Shown here in pieces: positions 36,090-47,310 of a DNA stretch of 64,000 nucleotides; the stretch's first letter is position 1; each line of letters opens with the position of its first letter. The stretch is taken from NCBI GenBank assembly GCA_963854835.1, contig OY978529.1, forward strand, positions 6,172,501 to 6,236,500, read 5' to 3'. Position numbers and translations under genes: made by a program. The notes beneath the pieces were generated by a model that made no database searches, was not told the DNA's origin, and saw only the letters and a list, made by a program, of their open reading frames with translations. The DNA comes from Megamerina dolium. Lineage: Eukaryota; Arthropoda; Insecta; Diptera; Megamerinidae.

Positions 36090-37190
36090 TTTTTTCTTTT
36101 TGGAACGATAAGAAATCAAGCGCAGCACTCAGACATCTATTGGTCCATTGTATTGCGCTCGAAGTTCCATTTTATTGTGTTTTAAATTTACCCGTTCTCC
36201 GAAGAAATCGGAGTCGATCCTGTGGTGCTAAAGACTCAAGAATTTCAGCTCACAGCACGTCAGTGCCAAAGACCTCAAACCTGATTCGAGCGAAAGTGGT
36301 CCGCCGTCTCATCTTCTTCTTAATAGGATGGGCAAAGTGCACTGCCACCTAGTCCTAACTTTTCCATGTGCTTTGCCCATAGAAAGTGGCCTGTTACCAA
36401 GCCGGCTAGCATTCTGCAATCACCTCTACCTAGAGATAGGAGAGAATGCTACCATTTTCCCGATATGTTAGGTAACATGGATTTCGTCCATTTGCAGCCT
36501 CTCTTGGCCTGCCAGGTCGACTTATTTACTAGATTAGCCCAGGTGGATTATGGCCTTGATGGCACCAGCGGGTAGTGGCAAAGCAGGCTCAGAGCCTTCT
36601 CTTGCTAATGCATCAGAGGTATCATTGCCTACGATTTCCACATGACCAGGGACCCACAACAGCGATAAACTATTATGTCTTCCGACACAAATACATTTGC
36701 TTTTCAGCTTCTTGTTCACGATATAATCCATCGCTTTCTGTATTGCATACACCTCTGCCTGAAAGACAGATGCATACATACCAAGAGCAAAGGACAGTTG
36801 AGTTTCGCCAGTTTCCACAAAGACTCCAGAAGCAGAACCTTCTTCAGGCCTGGAGCCATCAGTGAAAATGCACAAGCAAAGTCTACCTGGATCAGCCCTC
36901 AGGAGCTAGCCGTAGGTAGATCTACTTTATACCGCTTTTCTAGTACGATCGTAGACGGTCTGGAATCCGAGGGTATAGACAGAGCTATAAAGTTCGCGCC
37001 TGTGCCACTGCTGTCCAGAGCCGGAATACGGCCATACCAGTGTCCGTTGTGAATCAACCTACAGATCACCTTCATGGCCTCTCCTTGGATGAAAACATCA
37101 AGTGTGGGAAGATTCATCATAACGGAAGGGCCTGTAACAACGCTACAAGTTGAGGATCAATAATCATACCTTATACTCCTCTAGAAGCGC
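36090..37190 (-). mobile_element. R1/jockey-like non-LTR element, RNase H region
   Basis: This is a minus-strand ORF2 3' portion. The frame 36899-37120 (LPTLDVFIQGEAMKVICRL, then GTGANFIALSIP) is the RT-RNase H linker. The frame 36534-36875 holds IFTDGSRPEEGSASGVFVET (first D), VFQAEVYAIQKAMDYI (E), a deletion at the third motif, then SLLWVPGHVEIVGNDTSDAL (final D). Shifted frames down to about 36150 give LVTGHFLWAKHMEKLG and the cysteine tail. Several stops are present. It is 5'-truncated and inactive. Confidence 0.8.
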
Positions 37191-38566
37191 TTTCTGCTCA
37201 GGTATGGTGATATTTATGGACTTGCAGATATTTTTTGGCCATTTTGTATGGAAGTTTCTTTTTCTTTGCTTAAGAAAAAAGGCCGGAAATGATAAAAACT
37301 TTAAGTTTTTCGTTGAGTCAATATGTCAAACTTTGACTTTATTCAATTTAACACACCTTAATATATGTATGAATTCATATGTATCCCGCTTAAAGTGTCG
37401 CACAAGTATTCCTTTTCACTTATCCAACAATTTTTCATATATTTTCTGAATTTTCTATACCTACGGAACCGAATAAATACCATGTTCACGAATATCGATG
37501 GTAACAAATGCTGTCTTGGTGTTATCGTATAGGACGAAGACCGAATGCGCTTGATTGGTATTTGTAAGTTTATCTTCTTCTTACTCTTCGTCTTAGGTCT
37601 TCGAATACCAGTAGGTAAGTACCAATCGAATATGTCGATTGTGTACTATGCTTTCAAATTAAATATTTCCGTGCAGCATTCTATTTAGTATTAATATACT
37701 CGTACTTGACACGCATCATTTAGCCACTTTAACGATTTCATTGAAATTTATTATGATCTTTTACTATACAATAATACTTCTACGTATCACATTTCACAAT
37801 AATGTGCATTTTTGTACTTTTCGTAATTGTCTTAATACGTTTTTCATGGCATGAAGAAAACAAAGCACATTTAATTAACCATTAAACGTAATACAATATT
37901 AATTAGTAATCATATGAGAGCATATTTAAAATCCTGCTGTTAATTAAAAAAGAAATATGAAACAAGACCCAATTAATTTCCACCACAAAGGGGGTTCCTA
38001 ACATCGAATAGTTCTCTGATAAATATCAAAATGATGAAAATTTATTACAATAGCTAATCTCGTTTGTATTTTAGTAAACTCATCGTGAAGGAATAATATT
38101 AATCAACCATTTTTTCTATTTCAAACTTCGAAGCCATGGAACTTATCGGACTAGACCTATCCAGATTTATACCAGAGATCTTTGCTTTAAATGAATTATC
38201 ATAGAAAATGCTGTCGATTATATCAGGTCACTCAGAATTTCCCTTAGGGAAAATATGGTTTCTTAGTCAAATATATGTACTTAGATTCACCAGTAGATAG
38301 CAACCGTTAATGCTTTAAGGCTCATGAAATCTGGATGTTGAAACGAGAGAGAGAGAGAACCCGCGCTTTCTCTGCTTTTGTCGCAAAAGCGGCTACACTG
38401 GTAACTGGTAAGACATTCAGAAATAATTTCACAATGCTTTTACACTCCCGAAAGAAAGTAACGGTATGACATTCAAAAACGACTGCATCAAAGCCTATAT
38501 GGATAATCCCGAAATAGAGAGTTGGGTCAAAGTAGGGGTTTACTCACAACCATCAGAAAATTGTTC
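37191..38566. other. Non-coding gap
   Basis: A short (GA)n run lies near 38345-38360. No gene or recognisable element was seen. Confidence 0.4.
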
Positions 38567-38688
38567 GAAGAATTGCCATTTGCTTTCTGGTAGGTGGATA
38601 CCGCTCGAAAGAATAATCTTTTAGATATTAAAGTCGTGCTTCAGCCGGAGATTGAGCCCACGACCTACAGATCAGAAGGCCAACACAT
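38567..38688 (-). mobile_element. tRNA-derived SINE, copy E (partial)
   Basis: This minus-strand fragment carries the B-box half of the tRNA-like head (GGGCTCAATCTC) and the start of the body (GAGCGGTATCCACCTACCAG). It is cut within the head near 38688, before the A box, and in the body near 38567. Confidence 0.8.
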
Positions 38689-39089
38689 ATAGCTGTAGTA
38701 TTAATCACCTCTGCGTATGGTCGAGAGTGAAATTTCCAACACTTTCCTTAAGAAGTAATACCGGCAAATATCGTAATGATGCATCCAGACTCACGAAGTC
38801 ATCGCTAACTCACTGAAAAGCATGCAGCCAGAATGGGGAATCCGAACAACATCTACTGCCAAAGCTGCAAATACCCGGTAGAGAAAAAGTGATTAATTTG
38901 ATCAGTAAATGTCCATCTTTATGGAACGTGCGGTTGAGTCCATGATGAATGTAAACCAAAAGAAATGGACATCAACTACTTCGATGCACAGCAGAGTCAA
39001 TCAAAACGGAAGGATTTGGGTGTAAAACCTTTTAAAATACAGATGGTGAAAGAATTAAAGCCACACGACCTAGTACAACTGCTAGCTTT
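38689..39089. other. Gap, possible RNase H element remnant
   Basis: A few plus-strand words such as CQSCKYPVEKK near 38860-38890 recall the cysteine tail of the RNase H elements, but the match is too weak to call. Confidence 0.25.
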
Positions 39090-39780
39090 TGGTGATTTTT
39101 TTTTTCTCCTTTAAATTCCTAATTGGAGCATAGGGCCTCCACAAGGCTTCTCCATCGCACACGGTTTGGTCAGATGATCTAGCGCCTTCCCATGTGATGC
39201 CGGCAGCAGCTAGCTCACCTAATGTTGATCGTCTCCAGGTGTTTCTTGGTCGTCCGCGGCCTCTGCTCCCTTGCGGGTTCCACTCAAGCGACATTCGCGT
39301 GATGCTATCTGGCTGCTTTCTTAACGTGTGGCCAATTCAGCGCAACTTTCTACGCTTAATCTGGATCAGTATGGGCTCTTCGCCATAGTGCCTCGTTTGA
39401 AATAGTGTTAGGCCAGAAAATTCTACAAATGATGCTCAAACACTTGTTGACGAAAGCTTGCAGTCTCTGCGTGATGGAGTTCGAGATCAGCCATGTTTCG
39501 CTTTCGTACAGTAGTGTCGATTTCAGACATGCGGAGGATATTCGTAATTTCGTGCGTCTGGATATTTGGGAATTTGCCCATACTGATTTTAGCCGGCCAA
39601 ATGCTGTCTTTGCTTTGCTTAGCCTGCAGTTAGCATCCTCCTCAGCTCCCCCGTCTGTTGCTATCGTGCAACCGAGGTAGCAGAAACTTTCGACGAATTC
39701 AATCGCACGACGATTCTCATGGCTTTGGTCTTCGCAATATTTATCTCTAATCCGTCGTGAACGAATCACGACCAACGTGA
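39090..39780 (-). mobile_element. RTE-type LINE, third family, C-terminal region
   Basis: The minus-strand frame 39356-39775 has FVESFCYLGCTIATDGGAEE, then RLKSVWANSQISRRTKLRIS, STLLYESETWLISNSITQRL and FWPNTISNEALWRRA. The frame 39082-39294 continues with MSLEWNPQGSRGRGRPRNTW. The order is that of RTE/BovB-like thumb and C-terminal regions. RT catalytic motifs are absent. The element at 59385-59825 is the same family. The copy is broken by a frameshift near 39360-39300. Confidence 0.75.
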
Positions 39781-39836
39781 ATAGGCGTTGGCAAAGTTGG
39801 ATGAAGATTCACTTTTTTATCGGAAAATTGTGTTAA

Positions 39837-40200
39837 GTGACGAAGCTCAGTCGTTAGTGTATTGGCGTTCTGATCTGTAGGTCGTGGGTTCAAGCCTCGA
39901 CTGAAGCATAACATATTTAATATCGAAAGGATTTTGCTTTCGAACGATACCCTTCTGTCGGCAAGCAATTGGCAATTCTTCCAGCAGTAGCAATTTGCCA
40001 TGGAAAAGTTTCTAAAAAGAATTCTGTGACAAAGCTCAGAAAAAGTGATGTCACAAGAATTCTCCCGTCGTTCGGAACCGGTTGAAATAAGTAGGTCCCT
40101 TCTAATGCTGTCCAAATTTAACACGGACAACAGTATTGGAAAAGAAGCTCGGCCAAAGAGCCCTTCGGGGCTTTAAGCGCCACATATTTATTTATTTTAT
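39837..40200 (+). mobile_element. tRNA-derived SINE, copy F
   Basis: This is a full-length plus-strand SINE. The tRNA-like head at 39837-39912 has a degraded A box (GAAGCTCAGTC) and a B box at 39897-39907 (GGTTCAAGCCT). The body follows (ACTGAAGCATAACATATTTA, then CTTCTGTCGGCAAGCAATTG). The copy ends in GCTTTAAGCGCCACATATTT and an (ATTT)n tail. The frame antisense to it is chance. Confidence 0.85.
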
Positions 40201-40603
40201 TTTTATGAACATTTCTAAAAAAAGTATCTAATAATTTGTTTGCTATTTAGGTCATTGTATTTCTGTGATTAATTTCTACAAAAAATGACTCGTTGTTTCA
40301 GTGCAGTAATTATTCAAAATAACAATTATACTAATAATTTGAATAAATGCTCATATAAGTAACTTTTACATATCTATGATAACCACTAATACACTACGAA
40401 AGTAGAACATATTAATTACTATTACTATTACAGTATATTTACTGTAGAATCATCTTCCTAACATACATTATCCCAATTACTATTATTGTGTCCTTTTTAA
40501 GCGATAGTACTTTATTTACTACATAATATATGTTTATAGTGTATATATTTATACACTTGTATAAATTTACAAAAAATTAGAACATCGCTTTTTATTACAC
40601 TTA
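40201..40603. other. Non-coding A+T-rich gap
   Basis: No gene or recognisable element was seen. Confidence 0.4.
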
Positions 40604-41160
40604 CATTCTGTCAAATAAGTACCCGGAAATCGGAAATTCTCATTTTTAATTTTCCCTCTGAGAATATTTCAAAAAAAAAATTGTTTCCCAGGTTGGCACA
40701 ACTGTCAGCCACTATTCTGTGAATTTTTATTGCTATGTGTCATTTAGTTTGGTTACGGCGTCATTAGGAACAAGTCAACCTTTTGTGTGCGTTGCGATTT
40801 TTACTATGGATAAAAATATCGAACAAAGAGTTTGTGTGAAATTTTGTGTTTCAAACGAAATTTCTTGTGCCAAAATTTTGAAAACGTTGAAAAAAAAAAA
40901 CATTTGTTGATTCAACCATGTCGAAAACTCAAGTTTACGATTGGTATAAATCGTTCAAAGAGGGGTGAGAAGAAATCGCAACGCACACAAAAGGTTGACT
41001 TGTTCCTAATGACGCCGTAACCAAACTAAATGACACATAGCAATAAAAATTCACAGAATAGTGGCTGACAGTTGTGCCAACCTGGGAAAATTTTTTTTTT
41101 TAAATATTCTCAGAGGGAAAATTAAAAATGAGAATTTCCGGGTACTTATTTGACAGAATG
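40604..41160 (+). mobile_element. 557-bp fold-back mariner with ~190-bp arms
   Basis: Long inverted arms (40604-40800 and 40973-41160) are nearly identical. They differ mainly by an 8-bp duplication (ATCGGAAA) in the left arm. TA dinucleotides flank the element at 40602-40603 and 41161-41162. The 172-bp centre holds the start of a mariner transposase: ATG at 40806, MDKNIEQRVCVKFCVSNEIS, then after a frameshift MSKTQVYDWYKSFKEG, the HTH portion. The 3' half of a normal mariner is absent and is replaced by an inverted copy of its own 5' end. The family is the same as the MITE at 30921. Confidence 0.9.
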
Positions 41161-41732
41161 TATGTACTCTTGTGATATCATTTAGTTGTTAAAGCACTTA
41201 CTAAAATTCTGGGGTGCTATGCCCTATATATTGACTTTAATTCTTCTAGTACTGATTTTTTTTTTATTCTTGTCAAAAACTTAATCTGTAAAAATTATGA
41301 TATTTTCAAGTTACTGAACTGAAGATTTCACACCTCAACACAAAGTTAGCTCACCATACAACGATATGCATAATACTTACATCTAAAGACTTTTAATGCC
41401 ATTTATCAAATAAAAATTAATACTCTCTTAACATATTTCAGTAGTTTTAAACCATTTATAAGCAGGTCATGGTACTGTCATATGCATTTGCGTGAAAAAA
41501 CCCTTTAAAAATCTCTTGTGTGTCCCTGTTTAGTTTTTTCCAGGAAAGTGATCACTAAAATTGACTCACTAAGGCAAATGTTGTATGCCAACTCGTCAAC
41601 TTCACTGTTCAAAAGTCGTATACGGGGGAAATTCACCGACAACACAGTCTGTTCGCCATAAACAAACTAAACTGGACTTGGGTTCCAGCTCCTTTTGAAA
41701 TTATATGGTTTACACTCTTTGAGAAACACATA
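41161..41732. other. Non-coding gap
   Basis: No gene or recognisable element was seen. Confidence 0.4.
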
Positions 41733-42760
41733 CGAGGGCTACTATTTATATTTCGGGATCTGGCAACACTAATGCCAATAGCTAAAATCTGGCAACACCA
41801 TAATAAAGTTTGATATTTTTTAGCAGAAACTTGCTCACAACGTTTTGATGTGCAAGTGCTTTTGGTTTTGTTTACAATAAGTCAAAAAACGGAAATTTCA
41901 AGAGAAGGTTTTCGTTGGATAATTTTTCACAACTTTTGACGTGGATTATCTCAACAACAATGTGTCGATGAACTCAGTTCTTTATATGGCGATAGAGCAC
42001 CAACAAAAACCACAGTATATCGCTGGTATTGTGAATTCAATCGTGGTTGTAGTTCGGTCGCCGACGAATTCCGTGAAGGTCGTCCAAAATCGGTTGTTGT
42101 CCCACAAAACATCAATGCACTGCATGAACTGATAATGCAAGATCGTCATGTGACATATCGTGAGAGAGAGGCACATTAGTTTCACTTCAATACATTCGAT
42201 TTTGCATGAACAATTAGTTGTAAAAATGATTTGCAGTCGTTGGATACCCCATAAATTATCAATAGCTCAAAAAAGGCTCGCTTCTATTGTTGTAAGGAAA
42301 TGCTTAAAAACTTCGACCGTAGTGCTTCAAAAGACGTGTGTAAAATCGTGACAGGTGACGAATCATGGATATATGCGTATGAACCGGAAACAAAACAGCA
42401 ATCGACCGTGTGGGTGTTCCAAGATGAGCCAAATCCAACAAAAGTTGTTAGCGCCCGCAGAACATCGAAGTAAATGGTTTCTTCGGCCAAATGGGTCATG
42501 TGGCCACTGTTCCGCTTAAACAACGTAGGACGGTCAATTCTGAGTGGTACACGATCATTTGTTTACCGGAAGTGTTAAGAGAAATTCGCAAAACCAACTG
42601 CCAAAAACGAATCATTCTCCATCATGACAATGCGAGCTCTCACACATCTCGTCAAACAGGAGAATTTTTGAGCATTCAAAACCTCGAATTGGTGACTCAT
42701 CCTCCGTACACTCCTGATTTGGGACCCAATGACTTCTTCTGGTTCCCGATATTCATATTC
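41733..42760 (+). mobile_element. DD34D mariner, 3'-truncated
   Basis: The left end CGAGGGCTACTATTTATATT follows a TA. In shifting frames the transposase reads LSQQQCVDELSSLYGDRAPT, FREGRPKSVVVPQNINALHE, DRHVTYRERE and SASKDVCKIVTGDESWIYAY (first D, near 42340-42370). It continues HVATVPLKQRRTVNSEWYTI, ILHHDNASSHTS (second D, near 42620) and PYTPDLGPNDFFWFP (third D, near 42700-42745). Spacing between the second and third aspartates is 34 residues. All three catalytic residues survive but frameshifts and stops disable it. The C-terminus and right TIR are missing. Confidence 0.85.
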
Positions 42761-43134
42761 AGCATGATATTATTCATAATAATTGACTTATGCGTCAACA
42801 CTTTTTTGAGAATCAAAACAAAAACGCCCGTGTTTCGGTGCTAATGCTATCAGCACTTATTTTCCACCATCTTCTGAAGGAGTTTCTGTAATTTTAACTG
42901 CTTACTCCTACAATATTAAGAAAATCATGCGCTTTTGCTTTAAGTTGCGCTAATAGAAGCGTTGAGCGTAGCATTGCTGAATCAGAATTTTATTGTAATT
43001 GTTGAAGAAAATTCAGCAATTGGAATTAACTAGTTTTATTTGCAATTTTATGACTAGAATTTGATGCAATCATTGTATGTTTGTTTTCATTAGGAATAAT
43101 CGTTATTTTGATGCCTTTTTAATGCAAAAAATAT

Positions 43135-44536
43135 GGAACTAGTTCCAAGGAGATGAAGTTGCAATTTTTTACAAATTTTTTCAATAATTTCATTTCAACT
43201 GACTCTCGCTACGTTACTTTGAACTAGTTCTGTGTGCAGTTACAAGGACCGTCCCAGAACTATCCGACCTGACATATAGATGGCAGTAGTTTGAAAAAAA
43301 TTACTGTAGTGAAAAGTGCCAACCGTATAAAACATACGTTTTAAGTTTCAAGGCGCCACGTTGTTTAGTAATTTTTTTTTTTTTTGAGCCATCGAAATTT
43401 AACGTCCTCAGTGAATTTGTAAACATGGGAAAAATTGAACACCGCTATATAATTCAATACTTTCATTTGAAAAGTCTCAGTCCAATGAATATTAAAGCCG
43501 AACTAGATTCAAAAATATTGGGTGGCGGATTTTAAACGAGGTCATACGAGCTGCCAAGACGAACACCGTAGTGGTCGACCAATTGAGGTGGCCACGCCAG
43601 AAACGGTTAAGAAAATTCACAAACTGGTATCGGATGATCGCCGGCTGAAGGTGCGTGAGTTAGGTGAAATTACAGGCATTTCAAAAAGTGCTATACATCA
43701 TATATTGCCCCAAAATTTGGAAATAAGAAGTTGTGTGTAAGATGGGTGCCGCGTTTGCTCACAATAGATCAAAACCAACGTCGTCAAGATGTTTCGATAG
43801 AGTGTTTGGCGATGTTTCGCAGTAATAAAGCTGAATTTTTGCATCGATTCGTAACCATGGATGAGACATGGGTTCACCACTTTACAGCTGAGACAAAGAA
43901 GCAGTCAAAACAGTGGACTGAAAGGGGAGAATCGTGTCCAACAAAGGAAAAACAATCAACTATTACGCTGATTTGTTGCAGAGTTTAAGTGATGAAATTA
44001 AAGAAAAAAGGCCGCATTTGGCGAAAAAGAAAATGTTGTTTCATCAAGACAATGCACCAGTTCACATATCCGCTATTGCGATGGCCAAAATTAATGAGTT
44101 AAAGCTCGAATTGCTTCTGCATCCACCTTATTCGTCAGATTTAGCTTCTTCGGATTATTTTCTATTTCCAAATTTGAAAAAATGGTTTGGTATTAGAAGA
44201 GATGCAAACAATGAAGAGGTGGAGCCTGCGTTAGATGGCTACTTTAATGAGCTAGAAAGTTCATACTATAAACATGGTATCGAAGCTATAGAATGTCGCT
44301 GAGAAAAGTGTATAGAGTTAAAAGGAGATTAATTTGTTGTGTTTTCTTTGTTAGGTCGGGTAGTTCTGGGACCGCCCTTGTAAAAATATTTTAACTGCAC
44401 CTCGCAGCATTACCCATAACTATGATATGGAACTAGTTCCAAGGAGTTAGAGCTACAAATTTCTACAAATTTCTTCAATAATTTCATTTCAACTGACTCC
44501 CGCTACATTACTTTGAACTAGTTCTGTAAGCAGTTA
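43135..44536. repeat. 154-bp tandem duplication split by a mariner
   Basis: A 108-bp unit beginning with the palindrome GGAACTAGTTCC and ending GCAGTTA occurs at 43135-43242 and again at 44429-44536, colinear and highly similar. Removing the mariner at 43243-44380 and one TA leaves a period of about 154 bp. The mariner sits exactly at the 3' end of the first unit. Confidence 0.85.
43243..44380 (+). mobile_element. Near full-length mariner with both TIRs
   Basis: This 1138-bp element has TIRs CAAGGACCGTCCCAGAACTA (left) and, as reverse complement, CAAGGGCGGTCCCAGAACTA (right), flanked by TA duplications. Transposase frames: MGKIEHRYIIQYFHLKSL near 43425-43480, then FKRGHTSCQDEHRSGRPIEV (43522-43740, HTH), FVTMDETWVHHFTAETKKQS (first D, near 43860), and 43934-44302 with LFHQDNAPVHIS (second D) and SDLASSDYFLFPNLKKW (third D). 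Frameshifts near 43740 and 43930 and an internal deletion between the first and second aspartate blocks make it inactive. It is the reference for copies at 8485, 46217 and 63199. Confidence 0.9.
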
Positions 44537-44662
44537 TTTGTCGAATATATGTTATATGGTCATATATTTGCTAGGTTAAACTTTAATTTTACTTTTATAT
44601 TGTAGAATTTATAAAAATATATCCATGTTTTGATGGTTTTGCTAGATTTTTAAACAATTTCA

Positions 44663-44694
<32 letters not shown>

Positions 44695-46216
44695 ATTGAT
44701 AATGATAAAAAATTTTTGTTCATAAAAATTTTATAACGAAAAAATTTTAATAATTTGTGATTTGGTTTTTAAGTACCCATCTATATTTTTATAACATTTA
44801 TTTCGATGGCATTCACCTTCATTATCATTAATCATTATTAGCAGTAAAGTATTTTGATGGTCGGTTCTCATAACTAACTTCAATTTCAATGTCCTTCTTC
44901 ATTTCTTCAATGTTCTTCAACGTTAAAAGATTATTAGTGGGTTTTTCAAGGTATTTAATACTATTCGAGTAATTTTAACCATTTCCTTTAGAAAATTGTC
45001 ACAACGCTTCACACCACCAACATTCAGTTGGTTATATGGCACTTTAATGGTATTCGTTTTACATTCAGCTTCGTACATACTATAATTTTATGTACTCGAA
45101 ATGTGCATCTGCACTTGTTTCTATCTCTCTCTCTCTCTCTTTCACTTTCGCCCTTCCTTTCTTTCATAATCTTATGCTGTATCGTTTTGAATTTACATCA
45201 TCGTCATCGTCTCATGGAAATCGCTTAAAACGTTTTTAACTTGTTTTCATGAATTGTTCTATATTTTGTATTTTCTTTTTTTTTTCATTATTTTATTTGA
45301 TTTTCTATTACACTGTGTACTTACTTGTAGTATTAGTAAAACTAGTTATTTGCCGCAGAGGATTACCTGAGTTGTGCCCATTTTGGTTTGCAGTGACAGA
45401 GATGACAGGTAGTCACAGCATGGGAAAGTCATCACAATCACATCACAAAAATCTCTTGATGATGGAAGTTAACTAAAAAAAAAGTAAAACAAGGAAAATC
45501 ATATTTTTTACACTACCTTTTCGAACTACATAAATGCATTTGCGTATCTTTATTTTAGCTTTTTGATAATAGCTACTCGTATTGTTTTATTTTATTACAA
45601 TTTATTTTTTTTTTTTTGTTTCACTAATTTAACGATTATCCCTCTTTTGTTTGGAAAGTTGTTTATTTTTTTATTTTCATAAAATTGTCACTAAGCCACC
45701 ATAAGCATAAGCATAATTATTTATTAAGCATGTTGAAACAAAACGTGTAAATGAATGCAATGATGATGAAGTGATGTTGATGTGATAAGTACTTACCAAC
45801 ATATTTAGTAATACCATAGTTGGCTATTTCATAATGTTGATGTTAAGTGATTTCCAACAGTTGTTGAAACAATTGTGGATGACGTCGACGACGACGATGA
45901 CGACGACGACGACGACGACGACGACCAATGCTAGTCTCTATGTAAGTTGGCAACTTATGATGAATGATGACGACATTATAATATAGTGGATAATCTATGA
46001 TTATTGGTATTGTGTTCACATTGAAGTGTTATTGCAACAGATTAGTGTTTAATATGATTCACAGAATTTACTCGTAGAAAATGTAAAACTGGTTTACATT
46101 ATAAATCTATAGATGTTCATATTTGAATAGAAACAGATTGTGTGAAAAGTTGAAAAAAAGCTTTTTTTTTTTGCTCACATAAAAAAGAAATCACTTGTCT
46201 CTTGCAGAAAAGGGTA
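44537..46216. other. Non-coding gap with microsatellites
   Basis: Poly-T runs lie near 44665-44692, with a segment at 44694-44742 that recurs at 47177-47223. A (TC)n run is at 45125-45141 and a (GAC)n/(GACGAC) run at 45885-45925. No gene was seen. Confidence 0.5.
45885..45925. repeat. (GAC)n trinucleotide microsatellite
   Basis: This is an almost uninterrupted GAC repeat of about 13 units with one GAT variant. Confidence 0.9.
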
Positions 46217-46821
46217 CGAGGGCGGTCCCAGAACTACCCGACCTAACAAAGAAAACACAACAAATTTGGGAAAATTTTTCTTTATTTCTCTCCTTTTAGC
46301 TCTATACACTTTTCCGAGCGATATTCTATAAGCTTCGATACCCTGTTTATAGTATGAACTGTTCTAGCTCATTAAAATAGCCATATACCGCAGACTATAC
46401 CTCTTCATTGTTTGCAAATCTTCTACCACCAAGCCATTTTTTTTTTTCAAATTTAGAAATAGAAAATAATCCAAAGGAGCTAAATGTGGCGAATGAGGTG
46501 CGTACTGAAGCAATTCGAGCTTTAAGTCATTGACTTTGGCCATCGCAATAGCGGATGTGTGAATTGGTGCATTGTCTTGATGAAATAACGCTTTCGTTTT
46601 CGCCAAATGCGGCCTATTTTCTTTAATTTCATCACTTAAACGCTGCAACAAATGATCATAATACTCGCCGTTGATTGTTTTCCATTTTAATAAAAATTGT
46701 CCCAAGTGCATCCCAAAAATCAAACGCCATAACCTTGCCTGCAGATGGAACTGTCTTCGCTTTCTTTCAAATTACTGCCGCCATCTATATGTCAGGTCGG
46801 GTAGTTCTGGGTCCGCCCTTG
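46217..46821 (-). mobile_element. 605-bp internally deleted mariner with both TIRs
   Basis: This is the same family as 43243. TIRs are CGAGGGCGGTCCCAGAACTA (left) and, as reverse complement, CAAGGGCGGACCCAGAACTA (right). TA flanks both ends. The minus-strand frame 46364-46723 keeps KTINGEYYDHLLQRLSDEIK, LFHQDNAPIHTSAIAMAKVN (second D) and HSPHLAPLDYFLFLNLKK (third D; PD of PYSPDLAPSD is changed to PH). The N-terminal HTH and first aspartate are deleted, so the copy is non-autonomous. Confidence 0.9.
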
Positions 46822-47058
46822 TAAATTTGATTACCCTCTATATGCTTTGCTAGACTTGGACTTTCATTGGATCTAATTACTCATATGGATATTGATACAT
46901 TGACAGAAACACTGGATATAGAGAGAATTTCCAGAAGAGGCTGCAGCAATCAATGGCTTGACAAATATTTTGTTGACCGACGGAGCCAAGGCCGAGAACT
47001 TTACGGATGCTGGCTGGTACCTGAATGTAAAATTAATAAGCTTCTTTAGCGAAACGAA

Positions 47059-47310
47059 AGAGTTTTTTTTTTTTTGCTAAATTGAAAGTGATCGCAATAA
47101 TAAAAATAGCGAAGTGATCTAAAAATCCTGGAAACTATGCTCACTACTAATTTCATTATTTTTTTTTTTTTTTTTTATTGATTATGATAAAAATTTTTGT
47201 TCATAAAAATTTTATAACGAAAAGAAAGTAGTTTTTTTTTTTGTTTAATTGAAAGTGATCGCAATAATAAAAATAGCCAAGTGATCTAAAAATCCTGGAA
47301 ACTATGCTCA
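47059..47310. repeat. Direct duplication around a poly-T segment
   Basis: A 64-bp sequence (AATTGAAAGTGATCGCAATA, then ATCCTGGAAACTATGCTCA) occurs at 47080-47143 and 47247-47310 with one mismatch, each preceded by a poly-T run. The spacer carries ATTGATTATGATAAAAATTT, which also occurs (one change) at 44694-44742. Confidence 0.85.

Noticed and set aside
46867..47049. 60-codon frame as an exon
   Set aside because: A second frame over the same bases looks as plausible, so neither can be supported.
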